DNA of 64,000 nucleotides from Campylobacter subantarcticus LMG 24377 (GCF_000816305.1 NZ_CP007773.1:1550001-1614000); one strand, 5' to 3'. Shown: positions 26,331-36,790, counted from the stretch's first letter. Made by a program: numbers and translations. Notes: generated by a model from the letters alone, not told the origin.

Positions 26331-26359
26331 ATAGCAGTGAAACAAGACTTCACTGCTAT
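26331..26359 (-). terminator. Terminator after ahpC
   Basis: An 11-bp perfect inverted repeat (26331-26341 and 26349-26359) is followed on the minus strand by TTTTTTC, the classic intrinsic form. The rest of 26191-26330 is AT-rich and holds only the upstream region of the chemoreceptor gene. Confidence 0.85.
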
Positions 26360-26363
26360 AAAA

Positions 26364-26960
26364 TTATAGTTTACCTTCGTTTTTGCTTAGATAATCTGCA
26401 ACACCTTTAGGGTCTGCTTTCATACCTTCATCGCCTTTATTCCAACCTGCAGGACAAACTTCACCATGTTCATTAGTAAATAACATAGTATCAACCATTC
26501 TGATCATTTCATCAATATTTCTTCCAAGTGGTAAGTCATTGATCACTGCATGGCGAATTGTTCCATCAGCATCAAGCAAGAAAGATCCTCTTAAAGCCAC
26601 TGCTTCTTCAAATAATACATCAAAATTTCTAGCAATTTGTTTTGTTAAGTCAGCTACTAAAGGGAATTTAACTTGACCTATACCACCTTGATTTACTGGC
26701 ATATTTTTCCATGCAAAGTGAGAAAATTCATTATCGCAAGATACGCCGATTACTTCAATACCTCTATCTTTAAAATCTTGATATCTTTTATCAAAAGCAA
26801 TAATCTCAGATGGGCAAACAAAAGTAAAATCTTTTGGATAGAAAAAGACCACCGCACCTTTTGGACCTATATTTTTATAAAGATTAAAATCTCCAACTAT
26901 TTCATTATTTCCTAGTACAGCTGGCGCTGTAAAATCAATAGCTTTTTTAGTAACTATCAT
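26364..26960 (-). CDS. ahpC: Alkyl hydroperoxide reductase, 2-Cys peroxiredoxin
   Basis: AhpC reduces peroxides in the cytoplasm. The 198-residue protein has the peroxidatic C49 in FTFVCPSE and the resolving C169 in GEVCPAGW. There is no ahpF nearby, as in other Campylobacter, which use thioredoxin. It is divergent from fdxA across a 183-base gap with an inverted repeat; in C. jejuni ahpC answers to iron and peroxide through PerR, encoded in this window at 48951. Confidence 0.96.
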   Translation of the reverse strand: MIVTKKAIDFTAPAVLGNNEIVGDFNLYKNIGPKGAVVFFYPKDFTFVCPSEIIAFDKRYQDFKDRGIEVIGVSCDNEFSHFAWKNMPVNQGGIGQVKFPLVADLTKQIARNFDVLFEEAVALRGSFLLDADGTIRHAVINDLPLGRNIDEMIRMVDTMLFTNEHGEVCPAGWNKGDEGMKADPKGVADYLSKNEGKL

Positions 26961-27060
26961 ATTCTTTCTCCTAATTAATAAATTTTATTTATAAGAAAAT
27001 AATATCATTTATAAATTTAAAAACATATTAATTGTGTAAAATTATCCAGAAACTATTTTT

Positions 27061-27111
27061 ATTATCAAAATTAAGCGATTTTAAGAATAAAATTAACACA
27101 ATTTTGATAAT
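27061..27111. promoter_or_regulatory. Inverted repeat in the ahpC-fdxA divergent promoter region
   Basis: ATTATCAAAATT (27061-27072) is repeated as a perfect inverted copy at 27100-27111, 27 bases away. Each arm carries a Fur/PerR-like half site (ATTATCA, TGATAAT). The right arm is 32 bases before the fdxA start. Control of either gene by Fur or PerR through it is inference. Confidence 0.5.
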
Positions 27112-27143
27112 CTTACATTAAATATTAAATTAAGGAGTAAAAA

Positions 27144-27428
27144 ATGGCAGTTAAAATTACTGATATTTGTATAGCATGTGGTTCTTGTATAGATGAATGC
27201 CCAGTAAGTGCGATCGTTGATGATGCAAACAATCCAGAGGGTGAAGATAGATATTATGTTTATGCTGATAAATGTGTAGAATGTGTAGGTCACAATGATC
27301 AACCAGCCTGTGCAAGCGCATGTCCAACTGATGGTTGTATTGTGTGGAGTGAAGTTGCTAGCGGACAACCAAGCCGTGACAGTATCGGAAGCGACTTAAG
27401 AGACGGATCAACTCCAGTATTTGCTTAA
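27144..27428 (+). CDS. fdxA: Ferredoxin, 2[4Fe-4S]
   Basis: This 94-residue ferredoxin has a first cluster motif CIACGSCIDECP and a second one with Cys spaced C-V-E-C then CASACP, with a longer insertion as in the Chromatium/Allochromatium type. It transfers low-potential electrons. The ATG at 27144 follows AAGGAG. In C. jejuni the same gene is iron-induced and contributes to aerotolerance. A strong terminator follows. Confidence 0.94.
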   Translation: MAVKITDICIACGSCIDECPVSAIVDDANNPEGEDRYYVYADKCVECVGHNDQPACASACPTDGCIVWSEVASGQPSRDSIGSDLRDGSTPVFA

Positions 27429-27440
27429 TCTATATTTTAT

Positions 27441-27466
27441 GTAAGTATCTTTTTTAAGATACTTAC
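27441..27466 (+). terminator. Terminator after fdxA
   Basis: An 11-bp perfect stem (27441-27451 and 27456-27466) with a TTTT loop is followed by a T-rich stretch. Confidence 0.85.
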
Positions 27467-27516
27467 AACTTCTTTTATAAACACTAAATTTTATATAATT
27501 TTAAAGCATTTTTTGA

Positions 27517-27522
27517 TATAAT
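27517..27522 (+). promoter_or_regulatory. Candidate -10 box for the ndk-rpmF-plsX-fabH operon
   Basis: TATAAT lies 47 bases before the TTG start of ndk, preceded by the TTTTTTG run and T-rich periodicity common in Campylobacter promoters. Confidence 0.55.
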
Positions 27523-27568
27523 TAGCTCTTTTATAAACATAAAACTTATTAAAATTAAGGGGACGATT

Positions 27569-27982
27569 TTGGAAAAAACACTTTCTATTATTAAACCTGA
27601 TGCGGTAAAAAAAGGCGTTATTGGTCAAATTTTATCACGCTTTGAAAACAATGGTCTAAGAATAGCAGCAACAAAAAAAGTGCAACTTTCAGAAAAAGAA
27701 GCACAAGAATTTTATGCAGTTCATAAAGAAAGACCATTTTTTAAAGATTTAGTAGAATTTATGATCAGTGGTCCGGTTGTGGTTTCTGTTTTAGAAGGCG
27801 AAAATGCTGTATTAAAAAACAGAGAATTAATGGGTGCTACAAATCCAAAAGAAGCGGCTCCTGGTACTATTAGAGCAGACTTTGCAGATAGTATTGATGC
27901 AAACGCGGTTCATGGAAGCGATAGCTTAGAAAATGCTAAAATTGAAATAGAATTTTTCTTTTCAAAAACTGAAATTTTATAA
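27569..27982 (+). CDS. ndk: Nucleoside diphosphate kinase
   Basis: Ndk equilibrates nucleoside di- and triphosphates. The 137-residue protein has the phospho-accepting H115 in NAVHGSDS and the N-terminal LSIIKPDAV. Translation starts at TTG 27569, behind AAGGGG. Its stop overlaps the ATG of the next gene, so it leads a compact operon ending with fabH. Confidence 0.95.
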   Translation: MEKTLSIIKPDAVKKGVIGQILSRFENNGLRIAATKKVQLSEKEAQEFYAVHKERPFFKDLVEFMISGPVVVSVLEGENAVLKNRELMGATNPKEAAPGTIRADFADSIDANAVHGSDSLENAKIEIEFFFSKTEIL

Positions 27983-28335
27983 TGAAAATCGCATTTGCAA
28001 AACTCAGCTCTGTGGTTTATCCTTTTAAGCTAGATCTTGATAATATAGTTTTTGAAGGAACCATCAAAAAAGTCAATCCAAAACTAGCAAAAATAGAAGC
28101 TAATTTTAAAGGATTTGCTTATAGAAATTGTGATCGATGTGGCGATGAAATAGAGCTTGAAATCAATCAAAACATAGAGCTTTTTGCAAGTGATGGAATT
28201 TTTAAAGATGAAAATAACACTTTAAGCGACACGATGGAATTTTTTGATTCGCATATTGATTTAATAGAACTTGCTACTAGCGAGTTACAGTCTTATTTGA
28301 GTGATTATTTTTATTGTAATAAATGTTCAAATTAA
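27982..28335 (+). CDS. YceD/DUF177-like protein
   Basis: A 117-residue protein with two CxxC pairs (C50/C53 and C112/C115) that may bind zinc. Its place immediately before rpmF is that of the YceD (DUF177) family, linked to 23S rRNA and ribosome assembly in other bacteria. It overlaps ndk by one base. Homologue of Cj0331c by position; no experimental role known to me. Confidence 0.75.
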   Translation: MKIAFAKLSSVVYPFKLDLDNIVFEGTIKKVNPKLAKIEANFKGFAYRNCDRCGDEIELEINQNIELFASDGIFKDENNTLSDTMEFFDSHIDLIELATSELQSYLSDYFYCNKCSN

Positions 28336-28349
28336 TAAAGGAGTAAAAA

Positions 28350-28496
28350 ATGGCAGTACCTAAGAGAAGAGTGAGTAAAACTCGTGCAGCAAAACGCAGA
28401 ACTCATTACAAAGTTACCTTACCTATGCCTATTAAAGACAAAGATGGTAGCTACAAAATGCCTCATCGTGTAAATCCAGTAACTAAGGAATACTAA
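28350..28496 (+). CDS. rpmF: Ribosomal protein bL32
   Basis: This 48-codon gene is read from the ATG at 28350 after AAGGAG, and begins [17 protein letters not shown], the highly basic start of L32. It ends at TAA 28494-28496. It lacks the zinc CxxC pairs seen in some L32 proteins. It sits in the conserved yceD-rpmF-plsX-fabH order that couples ribosome and lipid synthesis. Confidence 0.96.
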   Translation: MAVPKRRVSKTRAAKRRTHYKVTLPMPIKDKDGSYKMPHRVNPVTKEY

Positions 28497-28501
28497 AAAC
28501 G

Positions 28502-29491
28502 ATGACAAGCATTGCTATTGATGCAATGGGTGGAGATTTTGGGGAAAAACCTATCATAGAAGGCGTAATTCAAGCTCTAAGAGAAAGAGAATTTAAAGCT
28601 ATCTTAGTGGGAGATCCTCAAAAACTTGAAACCTTAATCCCTCAAGATTTAAAATCATACATAGAATACGAAGAAGCTTTTGATGTATTTGCCATGGAAG
28701 AAAATTCCACAGATGCATTAAAAAGAAAAGATAGTACTATTTATAAAGCCATAGATTTAGTAAAAAATCAAAAGGCAAAAGCTGTAGTTTCTGCTGGACA
28801 TAGTGGCGCTACGATGAGTTTAGCTACATTAAGACTAGGTAGATTGGCAAACATCGCTAGACCAGCAATTGCAACTTTAATGCCAAATATTCATTCAAGA
28901 ACACTTGTCTTAGATGTGGGTGCAAATGTAGATTGCAAAAGTGAGCATTTATTCCAATTTGCCATTATGGGTGAGGCTTATGCGAAAGAAATTCTAAATA
29001 TAGCTAAACCTAGAGTTGCATTACTTTCAAATGGTGAAGAAGAATGCAAAGGCAATGAACTTACTAAAGAAACTCACCAACTTTTAAAACAACTTCCAAA
29101 TTTTGTAGGAAATGCTGAAGGTAGAGATATCTTTAATGGTACTATTGATGTATTAGTATGTGATGGTTTTAACGGAAATATTTTGCTAAAAACAGGCGAG
29201 GGAGTTGCAAGTGTTATTACCAAACTTTTAAAGCAGGAAATTCAAAAATCATTTTTAGCTAAACTTGGCTACCTTTTAGCAAAACCAGCTTTTAATGAGC
29301 TAAAAACACATATTGATTATGAAGAGTACGGCGGAGCACCGCTTTTGGGCGTTAAAGAATGTGTTATCATTAGCCATGGTAAAAGTGGACCAAAAGCTAT
29401 TAAAAATGCAATTTTTCAAGCATTAAATTTCACACAATCAAATATAAATCAAACCATAGAAAAAGAACTTTCTAATTATGAAATCAACTAA
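28502..29491 (+). CDS. plsX: Phosphate acyltransferase PlsX
   Basis: PlsX makes acyl-phosphate from acyl-ACP for phospholipid synthesis. The 329-residue protein opens with the family signature [12 protein letters not shown] and holds the block [16 protein letters not shown]. It starts five bases after rpmF and overlaps fabH by 14 bases. Confidence 0.95.
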   Translation: MTSIAIDAMGGDFGEKPIIEGVIQALREREFKAILVGDPQKLETLIPQDLKSYIEYEEAFDVFAMEENSTDALKRKDSTIYKAIDLVKNQKAKAVVSAGHSGATMSLATLRLGRLANIARPAIATLMPNIHSRTLVLDVGANVDCKSEHLFQFAIMGEAYAKEILNIAKPRVALLSNGEEECKGNELTKETHQLLKQLPNFVGNAEGRDIFNGTIDVLVCDGFNGNILLKTGEGVASVITKLLKQEIQKSFLAKLGYLLAKPAFNELKTHIDYEEYGGAPLLGVKECVIISHGKSGPKAIKNAIFQALNFTQSNINQTIEKELSNYEIN

Positions 29492-30461
29492 AGCTTCCTT
29501 AAAAAGTATAGCTTCTTATATCCCAGAAAGAATTCTTAGTAACCATGATTTAGAATCTATGGTGCAAACTAGTGATGAATGGATATTAAGAAGAACAGGT
29601 ATCAAAGAAAGACGTATCGCAAGTGAAAATGAAAACACAAGTGATCTTGGCACCAAAGCAGCTATTAAAGCTATTCAAAGGGCAAATTTAAACCCTGAAG
29701 ATATCGATGCAATTATTGTTGCTACTTTAAGTCCAGATTATTTTACCATGCCATCAACTGCATGTAAAATTGCCCATAATCTTGGTCTAAAGAATATCAC
29801 TGCTTTTGATATTTCAGCAGCTTGCTCGGGTTTTATCTACTTACTTGAACTTGCAAAATCCATGGTTGAAAGCGGTGCTAAAAAAAATGTACTAATCATA
29901 GGAGCTGAAAAAATTAGCTCTATTATGGATTATACCGATAGAAGTATATGTGTTTTATTTGGTGATGGAGCTGGGGCTGGAGTTGTATCATTAGATGATA
30001 ATTTTCCTATTATAGACACTCATACTGCTAGTGATGGAGAATTTGGCGATTTATTAATGACACAAAGAGCCCAAAAAAGTAGTATTTGCTCTCCACTTTC
30101 AATGCAAATGAAAGGTAATGAAGTATTTAAAATCGCAGTCAATACCTTAAGTAATGATGTGATCGATATTCTTGCTAAGAACAATATCAAAAGCGAAGAA
30201 ATTGATCTTTTTATACCACACCAAGCCAATCTAAGAATCATTAAAGCTGTACAAGAAAAGCTTAATTTTAAAGATGAACAATGTGTAGTTACCGTGCAAA
30301 ATTACGGCAATACTTCAGCTGCTTCAATCCCTATGGCTATGAATGATGCTTATGAACAAGGTCGTTTAAAACAAGGTTCGCTGATACTGCTTGATGCTTT
30401 TGGCGGTGGATTTACTTGGGGTTCTGCGCTACTTCACTTTGGTGGAGAAAATAACAAATAA
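29478..30461 (+). CDS. fabH: Housekeeping beta-ketoacyl-ACP synthase III
   Basis: FabH condenses acetyl-CoA with malonyl-ACP to start fatty acid synthesis. The 327-residue protein has catalytic C116 in SAACSGFI, the His in [10 protein letters not shown] and the Asn in [11 protein letters not shown]. It differs clearly from the KAS III at 11177, which belongs to the glycan module. It ends at a strong hairpin shared with motB. Confidence 0.96.
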   Translation: MKSTKASLKSIASYIPERILSNHDLESMVQTSDEWILRRTGIKERRIASENENTSDLGTKAAIKAIQRANLNPEDIDAIIVATLSPDYFTMPSTACKIAHNLGLKNITAFDISAACSGFIYLLELAKSMVESGAKKNVLIIGAEKISSIMDYTDRSICVLFGDGAGAGVVSLDDNFPIIDTHTASDGEFGDLLMTQRAQKSSICSPLSMQMKGNEVFKIAVNTLSNDVIDILAKNNIKSEEIDLFIPHQANLRIIKAVQEKLNFKDEQCVVTVQNYGNTSAASIPMAMNDAYEQGRLKQGSLILLDAFGGGFTWGSALLHFGGENNK

Positions 30462-30480
30462 GAAAAACTTATTTGTTATT
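30450..30480. terminator. Bidirectional terminator between fabH and motB
   Basis: A perfect 13-bp inverted repeat (30450-30462 and 30468-30480) with an AAAAA loop overlaps the stop codons of both convergent genes. Confidence 0.8.
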
Positions 30481-31210
30481 TAAAAGCACCAATTTGATCT
30501 AATACAGACTTTCTAGTTTGATTATCCGAAGAATCTACTCGGATATAAAATTCAACCCTATTATTTATCCCATCTTCTTTGTTTGTACTTAAAGGATAAT
30601 TTTCACCAAAACTAACCACTATAAGCTGGGCTGGATTAATCCCTCTAGCAATCAAATAATCAGCCACAACCTGAGCTCTTTTGCTTGCCAAATCAAAATT
30701 TCTTTTAGGATCTTTATCACTTGCATCAGTATAACCTCTAAGTTCTATTTGAGCTTGCGCAGGCATTCTTTTTAAAACTTCACTAATACGTTTTAGAAAA
30801 TCTTGCACGTCAGCTGAATCAATTTGTGTACTACCTCTAGTAAATTCAACCCTTGCAGGCAAATTTAAAACGATATTATTTTCCCTTTGATCTAATGCCG
30901 CTTTTAATTTTTCTATATTTTCTTGTTGAGTGATACTTAATTTTTTAAGCTTTTCAAGCTCTTCAACATTTGCATTAGATGGTGCACTGTATTTATTATG
31001 CACTTCACTTTCTTTTTCCAAAGGATTAGAAGCAGTAAATTCAAAAATTTTAACAAACTCAGTTTTTAAAGCTTCAGTTTTAGCAGGATTGCTTTCAGAA
31101 ATTGCCCAAAGAGCAATAAAAAGCGCCAAAAGCAAACTTAAAAAGTCTGCATAAGGCACCGCCCATTTTTCTCCTGCTGGACATTCTGGACATTTATGTT
31201 TTTTACCCAT
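30476..31210 (-). CDS. motB: Flagellar motor stator protein MotB
   Basis: The 244-residue protein has one N-terminal membrane segment carrying the proton-accepting Asp (D22 in PYADFLSLLLALF) and a C-terminal OmpA-like peptidoglycan-binding domain (ELRGYTDASDKDP, LASKRAQVVADYL). It anchors the stator to the wall. It follows motA by nine bases. Confidence 0.95.
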   Translation of the reverse strand: MGKKHKCPECPAGEKWAVPYADFLSLLLALFIALWAISESNPAKTEALKTEFVKIFEFTASNPLEKESEVHNKYSAPSNANVEELEKLKKLSITQQENIEKLKAALDQRENNIVLNLPARVEFTRGSTQIDSADVQDFLKRISEVLKRMPAQAQIELRGYTDASDKDPKRNFDLASKRAQVVADYLIARGINPAQLIVVSFGENYPLSTNKEDGINNRVEFYIRVDSSDNQTRKSVLDQIGAFK

Positions 31211-31219
31211 TTTTAGCTC

Positions 31220-31993
31220 TTACTTATCAAACTGAGAAATTCTAGGCTCGCCTTGTCCAAGATAATTAAACAATTTAGCCTCTAAATCTCTAGGATTAGC
31301 TCCTTCTGCAATACTTACAATAGCATGAGAAATTACTATTCTTTCCTTGATCAAATCATGTGAATTAGCTTTCATTTTATTACCCCAAGGTCCAAATAAA
31401 GCATAAGCTCCAAAAATTCCCGTTACTGTTGCTGTAAAAGCTCCTGAAATACCTGCTGCCATAGCTTGTGGATCATCAAGCAATTTAAGCGCTAAAATCA
31501 GTCCAAAAACAGCTCCAACAAGCCCCATAGTAGGACAAGTCTCACCAAAGCGTATCCAATATTCTGCACATTCTTTATAATACTCTTCCATTTCTTCTAT
31601 TTGGATTTCCATGCTTTCTTTAATCTCTTCTACACTCTTACCATCTACCATCATCATCATAGCTTCTTTTAAAAATTCACTGTCAATTTCATTAGTTTTT
31701 GACTCTAAAGCCAAAAGCCCATCTCTTCTTGCTATGATAGAGTATTCTACAAGCTCAGCTATTCTTTGACTTAAATTTACCCCAGAACCTTTAAAAACTA
31801 CCTTTAATTCCTTATATGCACCTTTAACAATTTTTTTATGTGTAGAAGTCATTGCACAAAAAGCTGCTGTAGGCACCACAATAATAAAAGATGCTAAGTG
31901 TAAAACATGCAAAGGGTTACCACCCTCTAATATATCCCCTACAGAAATACTAACAACAGCTAATACCATCCCAAGTATGGTTGAAAGATCCAT
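31220..31993 (-). CDS. motA: Flagellar motor stator protein MotA
   Basis: This 257-residue inner-membrane protein has four hydrophobic segments and a large cytoplasmic loop with charged residues that touch FliG (encoded at 52090). The block GETCPTMGLVGAVFGLILAL matches the MotA/TolQ/ExbB channel helices. It is transcribed with motB and follows polA in the same direction. Confidence 0.95.
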   Translation of the reverse strand: MDLSTILGMVLAVVSISVGDILEGGNPLHVLHLASFIIVVPTAAFCAMTSTHKKIVKGAYKELKVVFKGSGVNLSQRIAELVEYSIIARRDGLLALESKTNEIDSEFLKEAMMMMVDGKSVEEIKESMEIQIEEMEEYYKECAEYWIRFGETCPTMGLVGAVFGLILALKLLDDPQAMAAGISGAFTATVTGIFGAYALFGPWGNKMKANSHDLIKERIVISHAIVSIAEGANPRDLEAKLFNYLGQGEPRISQFDK

Positions 31994-32005
31994 TAGTTAT
32001 TCTCC

Positions 32006-34645
32006 TTATTTTAATGCGCCCCAATTTTTGGCAATACTTGATGAAGTTTTTAATTTGACTTTTAATTTTACAATATTTTCCATAATATCACTAGCCTTTT
32101 TCGCAAATTCCTCGCAAAGTTCATCTTTGACTTCAAAAACAAGTTCATCATGAATTTGTAAAATCAAACGCTTATTCTCATCTAAATCTTTTGCAATTTC
32201 TATCATTGCTAGTTTTATTATATCGGCAGCAGAACCTTGAAGTGTAGAGTTAATACTCTCTCTTTCATACATTGCAACATGCATCGGCTTTGCATTTTCA
32301 AAGTCAAAATAACGCTTACGTCCAAGTAAAGTCTTTATGAAACCATTTTGCTTGGCTTCGTTTTTTACTTTTTCAAAATACATCTTAATGCTGGTAAAAT
32401 TTTCAAAATATTTTTCAATATATTCTCTGGCTAATTTTGCTTCTATTTTTAAATTCTGACTCAAAGTCTTATAACCCATGCCATAAATTAAACCAAAATT
32501 AATACTCTTGGCAATACTTCTTGTCTCATAATCACTATGTCCAAAAATCATAATCGCAGTTTTTGCATGGATATCTTCATCATTTAAAAACGCTTCAAGC
32601 AATTTCTCATCTTCACTAAAATGTGCCAACATTCTCAGTTCAATTTGAGAATAATCTAGCGAAATAAAGCTAAAACCCTCTTTTGCCACAAAACACGATT
32701 TATAATCTTTTGCATACTGACCATGCGCAGGAATATTTTGCAAATTTGGATCTTTAGATGAAAGACGTCCCGTAGCTGTACCTGTTTGCAAAAAGCTTGA
32801 GTATATCCTTGAATTTTTATCTTTTTTAGCTAATTTCAACAAAGGTTCACAGTAAGTAGAAACAAGCTTTGCAAGCTCTCTATATGCCAAAATTTCTTTC
32901 ACAATCAAATGTTCGTCTAAAATAGTATTTAAAACTTTTTCATCAGTGGAATGTCCTGTTTTGCTTTTTTTTCCACTTGGCAACTTTAATTTTTCAAACA
33001 AAATATCTCCTACTTGTTTAGGAGAGTTAATATTAAATTTTTCACCTGCTAACTCGTATATTTTTTCACTTAACATTTTAATATCTTGATTAAAACTTTG
33101 CATTAAACTTTCAAGTTTTTGAATATCAAGCTTGATGCCGTTATTTTCCATCATAATAAGCACCTTGATAAATTCAAATTCACTTTTTTGAGCAAGTTCA
33201 AATAAAGGTTGCTCTAAATTATGTAAAAAGTACAAATAAAATCTTAAAGTAATATAAGCATCTTCAGCGGCGTATTTGCAGGCTTTTTCTACATCTACTC
33301 CTGCAAAGCTTTCTCCTTTTTTCACTAAATCTTCAAAATGCAAAGTCTCATAGTCAAACAATCTTTTTGCCAAATCATCCATATTTACCCGCAAACTTGG
33401 TTCTTTAAGCCATGCAAGTATCATGGTATCAGCGTATTTTTTTGGAGGAAGCAAATTAAAATTGTTTTTTATGATTTCAAAATCATATTTAAGGTTATGA
33501 CCTATAACCGTACTATAATAAATTTTTTCTATGCCCTTTTTAGCTGCTTGCATAGAAATTTGCTTGCAAACTCCTAAATAATCATGTGCAAGTGGCACAT
33601 AAAAGGCTTCACTCTCATGAAAACAAAAGCTAAATCCTACTATCTTAGCTTCTTTGGTATTTAAACCTGTTGTTTCTGTATCAAAAGCGATTATGCTTTG
33701 TTCATCAATTTTTTCTAAAATTTCAAACAATTCATTTTCATCTAAAACTAATCTCGCGTTAAATCCTAAATTTTTATCTTTATGCTCTGGATTGGTGCGT
33801 AATTTTTTCAATAAAGCATTTAACTCATAATGCTCTAAAATATCCATGATCTTAAGCAAAGGTTCATCTTTTGGATACTCACAATTTAAAAGCATATTTT
33901 TCACATCTAAGTCTTCATACAATGAAGCAAGTTTTTTACTCAAAAAAGCATTTTCTTTGCCTTCAAGCAATAAATTACGACTTCTTTCATTGCGCACCAA
34001 TATTAAATTTTCATAAATTCCTTCAATGCTTTCAAATTCATCAAGTAGGTTTTTAGCTCCTTTAGCACCAATTCCTTTAACTCCTGGGATATTATCTGAG
34101 CTATCGCCACAAAGTGCGAGAAAATCTCTTATCTGACTAGGCTTTACTCCGTATTTTTCCAAACATCCTGCTTCATTATAATCATTTTTTGAAATAGGAC
34201 TATAAATGCCAACTTTACCATCTTTTATAAGCTGATACAAATCTTTATCTTGGGTGATAATTCTAACAAAGATATTCTTGTCTTTGCACTCTTTAACCAA
34301 AGAAGCAATAATATCATCAGCTTCATAGCCTTCACAAGAAAAGCTTGAAAAGCCCATTTTTTCTATCATCTGAATACAAATTGGAATTTGAGCGAGCAAG
34401 TCAGACGGAGGGGGTGTGCGGTTGATTTTATAATTTGGATCAATTTCGCTTCTAAAAGTTTTTCCTTTGCTATCAAGAGCAAAGATGATCATATCGCTTG
34501 GATGTTCACTTTTTAAGCTATAAACAAAATTCGCAAAACCACTAATCATGTTACTAGGTTCGCCTTTTGAATTTTTTAAACCCTTTAAAGCGTAAAAAAG
34601 TCTAAAGAAAAAACCAAAAGTATCAATTATCGTTAATGTTTTCAT
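32006..34645 (-). CDS. polA: DNA polymerase I
   Basis: The 879-residue protein has the N-terminal 5' nuclease (VKGIGAKGAKNLL helix-hairpin-helix region), a 3'-5' exonuclease domain with intact acidic motif FDTETTG, and the polymerase with motif A DYSQIELRML, the O-helix region RSIAKSINFGLIYGMG and motif C QIHDELVFEV. It fills gaps in repair and replaces RNA primers. It is divergent from the decayed transporter gene. Confidence 0.96.
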   Translation of the reverse strand: MKTLTIIDTFGFFFRLFYALKGLKNSKGEPSNMISGFANFVYSLKSEHPSDMIIFALDSKGKTFRSEIDPNYKINRTPPPSDLLAQIPICIQMIEKMGFSSFSCEGYEADDIIASLVKECKDKNIFVRIITQDKDLYQLIKDGKVGIYSPISKNDYNEAGCLEKYGVKPSQIRDFLALCGDSSDNIPGVKGIGAKGAKNLLDEFESIEGIYENLILVRNERSRNLLLEGKENAFLSKKLASLYEDLDVKNMLLNCEYPKDEPLLKIMDILEHYELNALLKKLRTNPEHKDKNLGFNARLVLDENELFEILEKIDEQSIIAFDTETTGLNTKEAKIVGFSFCFHESEAFYVPLAHDYLGVCKQISMQAAKKGIEKIYYSTVIGHNLKYDFEIIKNNFNLLPPKKYADTMILAWLKEPSLRVNMDDLAKRLFDYETLHFEDLVKKGESFAGVDVEKACKYAAEDAYITLRFYLYFLHNLEQPLFELAQKSEFEFIKVLIMMENNGIKLDIQKLESLMQSFNQDIKMLSEKIYELAGEKFNINSPKQVGDILFEKLKLPSGKKSKTGHSTDEKVLNTILDEHLIVKEILAYRELAKLVSTYCEPLLKLAKKDKNSRIYSSFLQTGTATGRLSSKDPNLQNIPAHGQYAKDYKSCFVAKEGFSFISLDYSQIELRMLAHFSEDEKLLEAFLNDEDIHAKTAIMIFGHSDYETRSIAKSINFGLIYGMGYKTLSQNLKIEAKLAREYIEKYFENFTSIKMYFEKVKNEAKQNGFIKTLLGRKRYFDFENAKPMHVAMYERESINSTLQGSAADIIKLAMIEIAKDLDENKRLILQIHDELVFEVKDELCEEFAKKASDIMENIVKLKVKLKTSSSIAKNWGALK

Positions 34646-34776
34646 TTTTTTCCTATAATTAAAATTAATAATAATTATCGCCCAAATTTATTTAAAAGTC
34701 GGTAAAAAATATTAAATTTCATTTTAAGCATTTTAGATAAAATTATCATTTTGAAATTCCAAATAAAGGTTTAATC

Positions 34777-35990
34777 TTGCAAACAAAATTAATCGTGGAA
34801 AAAAATTTCAAACTCCACAAGAAAAAAAGCTTTTAAAAAAGCTGTGTTTTCATGTTGGCTAAGAACTGCCATGGAGTATGCAGATTTTGCACTTTATGGC
34901 TTAGCTGCGGCTACTGTTTTTTCGAAAGTTTTCTTTCCTGAGCAAACTCCTATTATAGCATTATTGCTTAGTTTTGTTACTTATGGTATAGGTTTTATTG
35001 CCAGACCTATTGAGGCTTTATTTTTTGGATACTTAGGTGATAAGTATGGAAGAAAAAATGTATTAATGAGTACTGTTGCATTAATGGGTATTTCAACTAC
35101 TTTAATTGGTTTTATACCAAGCTATGCGGTAATTGGAATTTGGGCTTCTATATGTTTAGTTATTTTGCGTTTTATACAAGGCTTTGGATAGGTGCTGAAC
35201 TTTCAGGTGAAACTGTCATACTTGGAGAGTATGCTCCTAGCAAACATAGAGGTTTAATCTCTTCTATCATCACTCTTGGATCAAATAACGGAACCTTACT
35301 TGCGGCTTTTGTGTGGCTTTTAGTTACAAGTATAGATGATACTAGTTTTAAAGAATGGGTATGGAGAATTCCTTTTATGGGGAATTTTTATAGCACTTTT
35401 TGCTGTCTATATGCGTTTAAATGTAAAAGAAACTCCCGTTTTTGAAAAACAAAAAGAATTAATGTTAAAAATTCGTCATGAAAATGAAGCACATATGAAA
35501 AAAGATGATAAAACTTTTTGGCAAAAAGTCGTGCATTTTGGACTATGGTGGGTATAAGAATAAGAGAAAATGGACCGTCTTATCTTGCATAAGGTTTTAT
35601 AGTAGGCTATGTAACCAAAATTTTACTTCTTGATAAATCAGTTGCCACAACCGCAGTTGTTATCGCTTCTTTAGTGAGATTTTTAATCATACATTTAGCA
35701 GGATATTTGAATGATAAATTTGGAAGGCGTATTACTTATAGAACCTTTTGCTTGCTTTTAATACTTTATGCCTTTCCTGCTTTTATGTTACTTTGATAAT
35801 AAAAATGAAATTATCGTAATTTTAACTATCATCGTAGGTATGTCTTTGGCATCTTTGGGAATTTTTGGCGTGAAAGCTACATGGGGTGTAGAGCTTTTTA
35901 GAGCAAAAAATCGCTATACCAAAATGGCACTAACAAAAGAATTTGGCTCTATACTTTTAGAGGGAACTGCTCCTATGATAGCTTCAGCTT
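34777..35990 (+). pseudogene. Broken MFS transporter gene (Cj0339-type)
   Basis: Pieces of one metabolite:proton-symporter-like MFS protein are readable in different frames: an N-terminal piece from TTG 34777, then AMEYADFALYGLAAATVF to about 35190, a second frame with GAELSGETVILGEYAPSKHRG, a third to 35557, and further parts with in-frame stops near 35593 and 35795. At least three frameshifts and several stops separate them, and the last part is missing where the sequence turns into a nucleoside hydrolase. The order next to polA matches C. jejuni Cj0339. The gene is dead. Confidence 0.88.
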
Positions 35991-36790
35991 TTAGATACCG
36001 ATATAGGTAATGGCATAGGATGATGGTTTAGTCCTTGGGCTTATTTTAACCTCGAAAGAAATCAAACTTGAAATGATTAGCACTTCAAGCAGGAATATAC
36101 AGGCTTTAACCGCTTATAGCGTTGCTAAGGATTTATTAAATAAGCTTAATCTAGACATACCTTTGCATTTAGGTGCTCATGAGGCCTTGTACGAAGATGG
36201 TCATTTTTGGAGACAAAGTCTAGATAAAAGCATAGAAGAGTTTAAACTTGCTCATCTTTGGGATCATATAAAACCTATAAACATCCTAGAAAACATAAGC
36301 CCAAATGCTTGTATGAAAATGGGTGAGCTTATTATGCAAAATCCAGGTGAAATTTCAATTTGCGCTATAGAACCTTTAACAAACATAGCTATATCTATGA
36401 AACTTTTTAAAGATTTTGATAAAAATGTAAAAGAATTTTTATCATGGGTAGAAGTTTTGATATGCCTTATCATATCAAAGCTCACACATGAAGATTTAAA
36501 TGTTTTAAAAAATCAGAATCCTCTTTGTGATTTTTTGGTACAGACTTTAAGAGTTTGGATTGATTATGCAAGCAAAACAAGAGGTACAAAAGGCACATGG
36601 ATACATGATGCATTAACTATTACTTATATGCTTTTGATCCAAATTTAGCAAATTTTGATGAGTATTTAATAGATGTGATTTTTGTGATAGCGCTTTTACT
36701 GGAGGAAGCACGATAAGGTGTTCTAAAGATGCTAAAATGCCTATGAAAAATCATAAATTAAAAAACACTATAAAAGTTTTAAAATATTGA
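35985..36790 (+). pseudogene. Broken nucleoside hydrolase gene (Cj0340-type)
   Basis: The remnant begins without a start codon at the calcium-site motif (LDTDIGNGI, then a stop, then DDGLVLG) and continues through HLGAHEALYEDGHFW and ICAIEPLTNIAISM before a frameshift near 36440 and another near 36630, ending at TGA 36788. It matches inosine/uridine-preferring nucleoside hydrolases and C. jejuni Cj0340 by position. It is fused to the broken MFS gene by a deletion that took the end of one and the beginning of the other. Confidence 0.85.

Noticed and set aside
27093-27368. 91-codon minus-strand ORF opposite fdxA
   Set aside because: It is the antisense shadow of the ferredoxin gene; its Cys/Thr/Ile bias comes from the fdxA codons and there is no ribosome site.
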